From Puccinellia tenuiflora (Eukaryota; Streptophyta; Magnoliopsida; Poales; Poaceae), in contig QRDG01000027.1 in NCBI GenBank assembly GCA_012064385.1, positions 1,140,708-1,204,707 of the forward strand: a DNA stretch of 64,000 nucleotides, given 5' to 3'. Made by a program: the position numbers and the translations under genes. This document shows, piece by piece, positions 22,901 to 31,602 of this stretch. The notes under the pieces were generated by a model. That model was not told where the DNA came from. It saw only the letters and a program-made list of their open reading frames with translations, and did not search any database. Within the stretch, counting starts at the first letter, position 1. Every line of letters begins with the position of its first letter.

Positions 22901-23865
22901 AAAGGGCAAGATGAGGAACTGTATTGTTTTACCAGGTGGCGTTCTTGTCGGCAATTGTTGGCTCAGGCGTGGCGGCAGCAGCAGCTCAAGCAGCTATTTC
23001 TGCACAATCCCAGGTTGATATGGATGACAGCCTGGTTGATTCTTTAACCACCGGCACCAAGGAAGAAGGTAGCAGCTGCTCTCTTACCCCATATGAGTTT
23101 GATATGTTCTTTGACAACTTCTCTTGTATTGATGTTGCATTGTTGCTAAACATACTGTTTGCATGTCACTGCAAACTATGATGGTTCACAAGCACGTTGA
23201 TAGAAGTGTTCAACTAATGTGAGCAATAAGCTCAATTACACAATTGGTCCACTTGCAAATATTAGTATCTGGGCTTGTATCCAAGTTCTTTGTGTGGCAT
23301 GTGTGTAAAAGTTTGATGAACTTCTACTTATAAATTTTTGCTGCTACATGCTGAGATGTGTATCGTGCTTCTTAGTTCATCACTCTTTCCTATAAATATT
23401 TATTGCAATTGTTAAAATGGCTCTCTTGGTTTAATTTTTGTTTTCTGCAGAATCTACCTACACCAATGGGCTTTCAGCCAACGACTTACTCAAAGAGGCA
23501 TCTGCAAATGCACAAGTGCAGCTTGAAAAGGAACAGAAGGATATAGAGCAATCTTTATCCGACATAGTGGATGTCCAGGTACCAACATTGTGGTTCTGAG
23601 ATAATACTGCTAAAAATAAATTGGTATTTATATTGACTTGTTATGTATTGTTTCAAATTCTTTTCAGATGAAGGAAATCCAAGATAAGATAAGCCGCTTT
23701 GAGCAGAAGGAGCTGCTGATGGAGAAAGAGAGGCAGCAGCTCCATTATCTACGGGAATTGCTTTTCATTGACCAACTTGCGGTTGTGCAGCATCAGCGCA
23801 GACCGCACCCTATGGTTTCTGAGAACAAGGAGGAGAAACCAAAACCGGTTACCATCACGAGTTAA
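19998..23865 (+). CDS. SWI3B: SWI3B-type SWI/SNF chromatin remodelling subunit, with apparent frameshift in exon 1
   Basis: Core subunit of plant SWI/SNF remodelers. Exons: 19998-20230, 20332-20741, 21814-22194, 22936-23068, 23451-23578, 23668-23865. Domains in order: Ala/Pro-rich N-terminus; SWIRM (VPSYSAWFSYDSVSDTERR to FLEEWGLINYG); ZZ-like zinc finger with Cys pairs (KLCIGCRSVCGSAYFTC then ICCRCYVRGNYRPG); SANT (DWTDKETLHLLEAVLHYG, GSRSEKDC); and a C-terminal coiled coil (MKEIQDKISRFEQKELLMEK). Summed exon length is 1483 nt, one over a multiple of three. The only plausible ATG (19998) is in a frame that shifts out before SWIRM. The SWIRM frame has no upstream ATG in exon 1. A C6 run at 20098-20103 is the likely site. 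It may be a true mutation or a sequence error. All later exons are intact. Confidence 0.9.
20742..21813 (+). other. SWI3B intron 2 (1.07 kb)
   Basis: Besides the SINE described separately, it holds a short MITE-like palindrome around 21516-21551 (ACTCCCTCCAGT and ACTGGAGGTGGAGG). Nothing else was recognised. Confidence 0.5.
20808..20963 (-). mobile_element. Au-type SINE in SWI3B intron 2
   Basis: The element is flanked by perfect 13-bp repeats AGATTATATGTTG at 20795-20807 and 20964-20976. On the minus strand it carries a Pol III B box GATTCGAACC after an A-box-like CTGCAGTGGTGAGG. It ends with GTGGGAGCCTCTGTGCACTT, text typical of the Au SINE 3' part. Length is 156 bp with no coding content. 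Confidence 0.8.
22195..22935 (+). other. SWI3B intron 3 (0.74 kb)
   Basis: AT-rich intron with no recognisable repeat, RNA or exon. Confidence 0.5.
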
Positions 23866-24299
23866 ATCAAATGGACCTTTATCAATAGCAGGGGAGTGCT
23901 GCGAGAATTGGAACTCTGTTCCTCTCATGTCAACAATGGAGATATTGTATGTGATGAAGAATAGATTACATTTCTTCTTTTGCCGGCTCTGGAGTAGTAT
24001 GTTATATTTGTGCGTAGTTGCATCTGATGTTGTTAATGGTGTCTAGGACAACTCTTTTAGTCTAGCTAATGAAAACGGCGTTCTTTGTCAAGTCTTAGTA
24101 CAGGCTATGTGTGTGTTTGTACTGCCTTCAGGTTTCACTAATCAGCTCTCAAGATGTGGTACCGTCCTAGTGATACTCGAAAACTAGTGATATATCCCTG
24201 TTCCAAAGTGATTTTTAGTAGTGCACTAGTGCTGTTCGATCTGTCACGAAAAAAGTAGTTTAACGTTGAAGTGGGGGCTCTCATTCTCTCCTTGAGAGT

Positions 24300-24715
24300 A
24301 TAGCTGGCCAAATGGACTGTGCTAAATGGGCCGGCCTGAAGCACGGTCTTTTTCGGCCCGGCCCGGCACAGAGCTTAACGGGCCGTGGCATGGCACGGGC
24401 CCGGTCGGGCTCGTGCCCGACTTCGTTTTGCGGCACGCGGGCCGGCCCGGCACGGAACGATTAGCTTTTTTTCTTTCAATGATAGTCGGATTAGAGAATA
24501 TACTAGTACTTACTTTCTTCCCTTTTCTTTTAGGAATATGATTTTATAGCTATTTTACCTTTTTTTAATTTTGGGCCGTAATAGTGCGTAATTGGTCGTG
24601 CCTAACCCGGCCCGTCGGGCCGCGCCGGAGATCGATTTGCCGCCCGTGGGCCTGCCCGGCACGACACGAATAGCGATCATGCCTAACTGGTCGTGCCGGC
24701 GTTTGGCCAGCTATA
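24300..24715. mobile_element. nDart-like non-autonomous hAT element (416 bp)
   Basis: The ends are inverted: ATAGCTGGCCAAA on the left and TTTGGCCAGCTATA on the right. Perfect 8-bp target duplications TTGAGAGT flank it at 24292-24299 and 24716-24723. The subterminal regions are rich in GGCCCGGCCCGGC. An 8-bp TSD with a GGTGGCCAAA-like terminus and GC-rich subterminal repeats is what the rice nDart/Dart group of hAT elements shows. No transposase frame is present, so it is non-autonomous. It lies about 430 bp past the SWI3B stop codon. Confidence 0.8.
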
Positions 24716-24723
24716 TTGAGAGT

Positions 24724-25077
24724 CACCCTTTTCTCCCGGACCGAACCGAGGTCCTTACTAGCAGTGATGCTGATGGGGAGCGACTGAGGGGAGGCTCCGA
24801 CCACCGTGTTGTGCTTAGTAGGTTTAGCTATTTGTTGTATGCGTCTTCGAGTAGGCTGTTGGGTTCCCTCGGCTGGATCTGGCACGCCCTGGCCGCGGTT
24901 GCTTCTGATGTCTGCTCCGATGGCGGGAGCTGTGGCAAGCAAATGAGCTCAAGCTAGGCATCTCCGCTGATAAAGCCGTCTTTCCCTCTTTGTACCTTAT
25001 GCGGTCATTGGCGAGCGGTGGGGGCATCGGGGCAGTTCGCTTCCGTAGGATGTTCCCATGGTGGGAGCTGCAGTGAA
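24724..25077 (+). repeat. unclassified repeat, segment 1 of 3
   Basis: Left part of an older repeat later split by the CACTA and Copia insertions. Removing both rejoins it with 36100-36265 and 49328-49710. No coding motif was seen. Confidence 0.5.
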
Positions 25078-25107
25078 CACTATTAGGAAACTAGCTATAG
25101 GTGGCAA

Positions 25108-25320
25108 GCTATTCTGTGGCGCACCGTGGGAGCTGCGCCACAGAAATCCTCCCCTTTCTGTGGCGCATGTTTAAGCCATGCGTCACTGAATTAGGTTATT
25201 CTGTGGCGCACCAGCGCCCATGCGCCACAGAAAATTTGTGGGCCCCACCACCAACGGCTGGATTGCATCATACCCCTCCTTTTCTGTGGCGCATGTTGAT
25301 CCATGCGCCACAGAATTGCT
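25108..25320. repeat. left subterminal repeat cluster of CACTA element
   Basis: Four inverted pairs of TTCTGTGGCGCA-type units start near 25111, 25157, 25199 and 25281. In En/Spm such subterminal motifs bind the element's accessory protein; that role is inferred here. Confidence 0.85.
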
Positions 25321-25508
25321 GTCCAGAAATACAAAAGTGGCAGCCCCTCCTACCTATCCCCGTTGTGTCTTCTTTTTACCCTCTCCTCCCCACCTTGCTA
25401 GCTCGTGTTCCTCCTCCCTCCCATCTCATTTTGTCCATACTTTTCTCCATTTTTTGTAGTTAAAACTACTTTGTTTGGTAGATAATTGGTGAGGGCCGGG
25501 GAGGCTCC

Positions 25509-25986
25509 ATATATACTCTCCTCCTCTCCCAAATACATCTCTTTTTCTCTCCAACACCACACACTCTCTCTCATCGACCGCGGTCACGTCTCGGTGACAA
25601 ACCTACTAGGTGAGTATAGTTGGATGGACATGCATATGCATGTTTTGTGTGGCCGGCGATGTGTATGGTTGTAGGTGAAGCGCTTGTCGACGGGCGGTTT
25701 GCATGATGGCGAGACGATGCTTGTACATGAAACTTGTGTGGTGTGCATGAATTTTTGCATGTGCGAATAAACTTTTTGTTGTTGCTTGCGCCGGCGTGGT
25801 GCATGGATGTTTGCCGAAATGTCGATTAACTTCCGTTTCGGCAAATTTTTGCACTACCCATATGTCCTAGATTTAGGAGAGGTCATGCCAAAAAAATTCG
25901 GAGACCATGCATGTGTGTGTGTGCGCGTGTGCATGTTGCGGTTCTACTTAACATACTCCCGTTTCTCATTTCTGCTTTATCTATAG
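25509..25986 (+). promoter_or_regulatory. TATA box and 5' leader intron of CACTA transposase gene
   Basis: ATATATAC at 25509 is followed by a pyrimidine-rich leader. A donor GTGAGTATAG at 25610 and an acceptor CTATAG ending at 25986 define a leader intron just before the ATG at 25992. The intron contains a stem-loop at 25810-25845. Confidence 0.5.
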
Positions 25987-25991
25987 CAACC

Positions 25992-28900
25992 ATGGTCATC
26001 AAGATGAGCTCCAGTCAAATCGGTAGATACAAGGAAGAAGCGAAGGCGGACATGATTCGGTGCAACAGGCGCCGGATAAGATGTCCGTGTCGAACATGCA
26101 AACTCGTGAGCTCCTTGATTCCGGACAATTGGAGGAACACCTGTTCAGGCGCGGTTTCTGGATAGGCTTCAACAAGGCGCCGACAGCAAATGGTGCGCAT
26201 GAAGACGAGGGCGGGCGAGAAGACGAAGAGTCTCCCGGACATGGTTATCATGACGAAGGAGATGCCGGCGGACAAGATCATCATGACGAAGGAGATGCCG
26301 GCGGACAAGATCATCATGACGAAGGAGATGCCGGCGGACACGGTCATGATGAAGGAGTAGATGGTGGTGGAGAAGACGCGGACACGCAGACCTCGCTAAC
26401 TTCGGCCTTGCGGAACCCTCATGTTCAAGAACTCCTCCTCAAGGAGACGAGCAACGCCAGAGGTGCAGCCAGAGAGAAAGCCAAGCTAGAGCAAATGAAG
26501 AAAGACGTGATGACTCCGTTGTATCCTGATTGCCGGCCCCAGGATACGCGCTTGCATGTAACGCTTGATGCTCTACAAATGAAGGAGGAAAACAGATGGA
26601 CCGACGTCAGCTTCAGCAAGAACCTGAAATTCTGGCACGATCGTCTTCCCGAGGGGAACACATTGCCAAGCAGTATCGAGTAGGCCAAGAAAGTCGTGTG
26701 CCCTCTTGACCTACCGTACGAGAGATACCACGCATGCATCAATGATTGCACAATTTATCGGGGCGTGTACAAGGACAGAACCACATGTCCGGTGTGCGGC
26801 CAGGGACGGTACAAGAGTGGGAACAAGAATGTTCCTCAAAAAGTGGTATGGTACTTTCCTATCACTCCCCGGCTGCAGTGGTATTTCGTGGACCCTAAGG
26901 AAGCAAAGCTCATGCAATGGCACGCAAAAAGGGATAAGCCCGAAGAAGATCCGGAGAAGGGCGTGATCCTGACACACCCTTCAGACGCTTGCCAGTGGTA
27001 AGCATTGGACATGGCCTTCGAAGATTTCGGGCGCGACGCAAGGAACGTCAGGCTGGGTATGAGCACCGATGGACTCAATCCGTTCGGCAACCAGAGTAGC
27101 ACGCATAGCACCTGGCCCGTGTTTGTATGGCCTTACAACCTTCCCCCGTGGCTGTGCACGAAGCAAAGGTACATACACATGAGTATTCTCATTCAGGGGC
27201 CGAAACAACCAGGTATCAACATACATCTGTATCTCGCGCTGCTGAAAGAGGAGTTAGCCAGGTTGTGGGAGACGCCAGTCCGTACGTGGGATGCCTACAC
27301 TGGAGATAATTTCGATATGAGAGCCGTGTTGCTCACGACGGTGCAGGACTATCCTGTTTGCTCATATGTATCAGCCCAGGTAGGCCATGGATTCTGCGCA
27401 TATGTCAGGTGCATGGATGAGACCCCGCATCTCCAGCTACCAAGGGATCCCGGGTCTTCGAAAACCGTGTTCCCAGGGGCTCGAAGGTGGCTTCGCATGG
27501 ATCACCCGTGGAGGAAATATGGTGATTTTTTCAATGGTAAAGACGAGCTCGAAAGAGCCTCGTGCCCGAGGAGCGGCGAAGAAATCGGTGAGCTTTTGAA
27601 AAATTGGGAGGAGTGCCCTGCACCGGGAAAGAAGCGACCGAGGGTAGATCCCCTGCTGGGTGTATGGAAAGCGAGGTCTGTTTTCCACGACTTGGAGTAT
27701 TGGAAGGTACTCCACACGCCCCATAGCCTTGATGTAATGCACATTACCAAGAACATTGCCGAGAGTCTGCTTGGCATTCTTTGCAACATGTCCGATAGGA
27801 CCAAGGATGGGACGAAAGCAAGATACGATCTGAAATGGCTTGGCACCAGGAAAGATCTTCAGGCCCCCGATAGTGATGACGACGATGATGATGATGATCA
27901 GACGGAAGGGACTCAAGGTCGCCGCAAAAGGGTAAAGAAGAACGCGGTGGTGCTTCCCGCTGCCTGCTTCACTATGAGTCCGGAGGAGCTCGAGAAGTTT
28001 TTCAGGTGCCTCCTAGGAGTCAAATTTCCTCACGATTACGCGGGGAAGATAAGCAGATATCTGGACGCAATGAAGAAGAGGTTCAGCGGGATGAAGTCTC
28101 ACGACTGTCACGTGTTGATGACGCAGATACTCCCTGTTGCGATCCGAGGGCTAATGGACGAGCACGTCCGTGATACGCTGCTTGGCCTTTGCAATTTTTT
28201 CGACGTCATCAATAGGAAGTCGATCGGCATGAGGCAGCTCCACATGCTACAGGAAGAGATCGTGGTGATACTATGCGAGCTCGAGATTTACTTCCCGCCC
28301 GCATTCTTCGATATCTACGTGCATCTCCTTCTCCATGTCGTTGATGACATCAGGCAGCTCGGGCCGACGTTCCTACACTACATGATGTCGTTCGAAAGGC
28401 AGAACGGTGTCATGAAACGATACGTTCGCAACAGGTCCCGTCCAGACGCAAGCATGGCCAAGGGCTTCCTAACCTACAAGTGCATCTCCTTCTGCCAGAA
28501 TTATCTGAGCACCGAGAACCAGGATGTTGGTCTGCCAACCAGGACGCACCTCGGCAGGCTCGAGGGATTTGGTCACCGCGAGGGCTACCGCTCACTCCAT
28601 GTCGGCATTCATGGTCGACAAGACGACTTCGACAGGGCTCACCGGGTCACGCTACAACACTTACAATTGATCGAACCTTGGGTGGAAGAGCACAAAAGCT
28701 TAATCGAGCAGAATTACATCGACCTGGGCCGGCCGAGGAAGAAGGGAGACGTAACCAGAGAGCACAACTCCAGCTTCACGTGTTGGTTCAAGAAAAGGCA
28801 ACTGGTTCAAGCAGAGAGCATACCGCCAGCTACGGAAGATGAAAAACTCATATTCTCCTTATCACAGGGCCCCGGGCACAACGTAAAGACCTATCAGACG

Positions 28901-29478
28901 TACGACATCAGCGGTTATAGATTCTGCACCGAGGAAAAGGACAGGAATAACGAATATCAAAACTCGGGAGTAACTATGCTATCCTACGACGATGACGAGG
29001 CTACTGTCAAGGAAAGATTCTTCGGAAGGATCGAGGAGATATGGAGCTCAACTACTGTGGACAGTTGGTGCCAATGTTCCGTACGAGATGGGCCAAGGAC
29101 GTCGTCAAAGAAGACCGGTATTTCACCACCATGGTAATACCCGATGCCAAATCAAAGAACGCCTCCGCGAAAAATGAGCCATGGGTACTCGCTAGCCAAG
29201 TCGAGCAATGCTTCTTCATTACCGACCCATCAAAGCCTAGCCGTGTTGTCGTGTGGAGGGGCAAGAGGAGCATCATCGGAATGGAAGGAGACGCCAACGA
29301 GGAAGACTTGGACAAGAACGGCGATCCGAAGATCGAGGAGGAATTCGACAGGCCTACTACTAGTAAAGAAAGAAGGAAGACCTCCCTACCTACTAAAGGT
29401 TGTCCGTTCACGCGAAGAAATCTCAAGGTGCCCAGCCTAAAGTATTCAACCGCGAAGAAGGGAAAGAAGAGAAGCTAG
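25992..29478 (+). pseudogene. CACTA transposase (tnp2 family), frameshifted and with stops
   Basis: It encodes the TNPD-like transposase of the CACTA element. The N-terminus has a transposase-associated Cys motif (RRRIRCPCRTCKL), a repeat-bearing acidic linker, then the tnp2 core (CPVCGQGRYKSGN; LDVMHITKNIAESLLGILCN; HLLLHVVDDIRQLGP; FERQNGVMKRYVRNRSRPD). A C-terminal region ends KKGKKRS. Breaks: a reading-frame change near 26102, TAG at 26681-26683, TAA at 26999-27001, and another frame change near 29044. The longest intact piece is 27005-29137. It is therefore a pseudogene despite the good preservation of the core. Start chosen at the first ATG after the leader intron. Confidence 0.9.
26250..26350 (+). 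repeat. 33-bp tandem repeat in CACTA transposase linker
   Basis: Three near-identical 33-bp units encode 11-residue repeats of the form HDEGDAGGQDH. They form an acidic, His-rich linker between the N-terminal Cys motif and the tnp2 core. Confidence 0.9.
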
Positions 29479-29479
29479 C

Positions 29480-29948
29480 TCCGAACCGGCCGCCGGGACG
29501 AATAAGACTTTTTTGTGTATTAAAATATGTGTGGTCTACTAAAATATGTGTGCAGTGGTCTAGCTACTATATATTATATACCATGTGTGTGTATGTGAGA
29601 GACAAGAATATATATACCATGAATAAAATATGTGTGGTCTACTAACAATTGTGTGTATATTCGTCTTTAATTTCTTTAAAATATGTGTATGTTCTTTCTT
29701 TCAATATAACCAAAAATGTTTTTTTCTAAAGAATAACAAATGTGTTTGTGTTCTATATTTAAATTTAACCAAAAAAATTTAAACGAATTTTTTTCTTTCA
29801 ATATAACCAAAAATGTTTTTTTTAAGAATAACAAATATGTTTGTGTTCTATATTTAAATTTAACCAAAAAAAAATTAAAGAATAACAAATGTGTTTGTGT
29901 TCTATATTTAAATTTAACCAAAAAAAAATTTAAACAAAATTTTTTTTG
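29480..29948 (+). other. AT-rich spacer downstream of CACTA transposase
   Basis: 3' flank of the transposase gene. Low-complexity A/T sequence with short repeated phrases such as AATATAACCAAAAATG and ATTTAAATTTAACC, each present two or three times. No gene. Confidence 0.6.
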
Positions 29949-30013
29949 GGACAGTCAGGATTCGAACCTGGCTGTCACCCATGTACAAAGTGCAGCAAAC
30001 CACTGGGCTATGT
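29949..30013 (-). repeat. tRNA-derived SINE-like fragment inside CACTA element
   Basis: On the minus strand, TAGCCCAGTGGT (A box) is followed by GGTTCGAATCC (B box) about 40 nt later, then GACTGTCCC and an A-run. This is an internal Pol III promoter layout on a tRNA-like sequence, but no cloverleaf with a clear anticodon stem was identified. It is most likely a SINE head or tRNA relic. Confidence 0.55.
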
Positions 30014-30066
30014 GTGTGTTGTTGTAATATTACAGCAAAATGCTGTTTTTAAATATGAGGCCACAT

Positions 30067-30192
30067 AATTTTGTGGCGCATCCTCGCTGGCATGTGCCAC
30101 AGAATATGACATTTCTGTGGCGCACCCGGCAGGGGTGCGCCACAGAATCTCAGCATTCTGTGGCGCATGCCAGAAAGGATGCGCCACAGAAT
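30067..30192. repeat. internal cluster of subterminal-type repeats in CACTA element
   Basis: Three inverted pairs of TTCTGTGGCGCA-type units lie near 30070, 30114 and 30157. They are identical in style to the terminal clusters but sit about 5 kb from the left end, between the two genes. A GC-rich leader follows, as at the left end. Confidence 0.88.
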
Positions 30193-31365
30193 TCCTTTCC
30201 CCCACTTACATGTGGGGCCCGCCCGCGCCTCTCCCTCACTTAGCAGTTTCACCACCGGCCGCGCGCAACTCGATCTTCGCCGCCCTCTGCAACTCACCGC
30301 CGTGCCCCAACTCGCTGGCCGTCGACCGCCGCCAAAGGGCACACGCGCCCATCCCCGCCTCCAACTCGCCGCCGCCGGCTCTGCGCCGCCCTCTGCAACT
30401 CCGGTCGTCCCCGTCCTCTGCGCCGCCCTCTGCAACTCGCCGCCGCGCTCGGACCAGCCCGACGTGTCCACGCCCGACGCCTGCCTTGCAGGTTCCTCCC
30501 TCCTCCTCCCTCCTCTCGCCCTGCGCCCTTCTCCCTCCTCCCTCCTCTCCATGGAACATGCACTCTAGGTGCTTGTGGAAATGCCCAAACCGCCATTGTT
30601 TCTCTCGATTCCTTGCCATGGACATTAGCAAATACAATAACCCGACAAAAAAAATATTTACTTGCCATGGACATTAGCAAATACAGTAACCCGACAAATA
30701 GAGTTTGAACATGCATATGCATCCATGATGCAATATACTAGCACTAATAAACGGGGTTAAGCTTTGAACAAGCTGCTTGTTTGCCTCCTGGAGAGTGGCA
30801 TGCATCAGCGAGACACGGGGACAGGTCAGGCAATGGCATATTACTTGTATATTGCATTCTTTTGCTTATGGCTTTTCTCTTTAACGGCATGATCGAGCTT
30901 ATTCCCATAATTAAAAGGCCCATGCATGGGGAACACTGATTCCCTCCTAATCATCGTCAGTGTCCCTCTCTTTCTTGTGTGCTCTGCTTCTCTAGCTAGC
31001 TAGACCACTCCAATACTATACTATACCAGTAGCTAATATTTTCCCCTTCCGAAGTGCTTTATATATGTGATGCAGCCTATATAGTACTCACAAGGATTGG
31101 GCCCATCGGATACATCTGTTTGTAAATATTTACTTTTGCAAAACTAATATTTCCACAAAAAAATGGCAGTAGCCCGAGCCCCTACAACAAGTGCTGGCTA
31201 GACAGGCTAGTGCATCATGCTCCATGAGTGACCCACCTAGCATAAAGATTACCGACTAATGTTTGAGTGCCAAGTCTAATTTTTTGTCCTCCGACCATCG
31301 TGTCGTGGAGATGCCGGCCGGATATTTTTGTGAAATGCTTGCAGGTACCCCGAGAGGCCCTTGAG

Positions 31366-31401
31366 ATTGCCGGAACGTCGATTAACTTCCGTTCCGGCAA
31401 A
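31366..31401 (+). other. conserved stem-loop in leader of second CACTA gene
   Basis: The arms are ATTGCCGGAACG (31366-31377) and CGTTCCGGCAAA (31390-31401) around the loop TCGATTAACTTC. A related structure with the same loop lies at 25810-25845 in the leader intron of the transposase gene (arms TTTGCCGAAATG and CGTTTCGGCAAA). Confidence 0.8.
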
Positions 31402-31407
31402 TTCGGG

Positions 31408-31496
31408 TACTCCATATGTCCCTTTTTTAGCAAAGGTCATGCCGAAATTTTTCGTGAATTTTGGCATGACTTTGCTAAAACAGGGACATATGGGGT
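31408..31496 (+). other. long foldback hairpin, arms about 40 nt
   Basis: The outer arms TACTCCATATGTCCC and GGGACATATGGGGTA pair. The inner parts AGCAAAGGTCATGCC and GGCATGACTTTGCT also pair with a single bulge. The loop is about 7 nt. This is precursor-like geometry for small RNAs, but no expression evidence is available. Confidence 0.7.
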
Positions 31497-31602
31497 ATTG
31501 CGACTAATGCATGGGCCGGGGTATCTTAGTACTTAATTAAGTGATTTTTTTCTTATATTTGTGTTGTACTAACTTTTTGCCTCTTTTTAATTAAGTGCAA
31601 AC

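Noticed and set aside
24592..24957. 121-codon plus-strand frame crossing the nDart-like element border
   Set aside because: Starts inside the transposon and crosses its TSD, so it is chance.
25108..25320. Regular short repeats that could suggest a CRISPR array
   Set aside because: Inverted pairs with irregular spacing inside a CACTA element of a plant genome; no CRISPR features.
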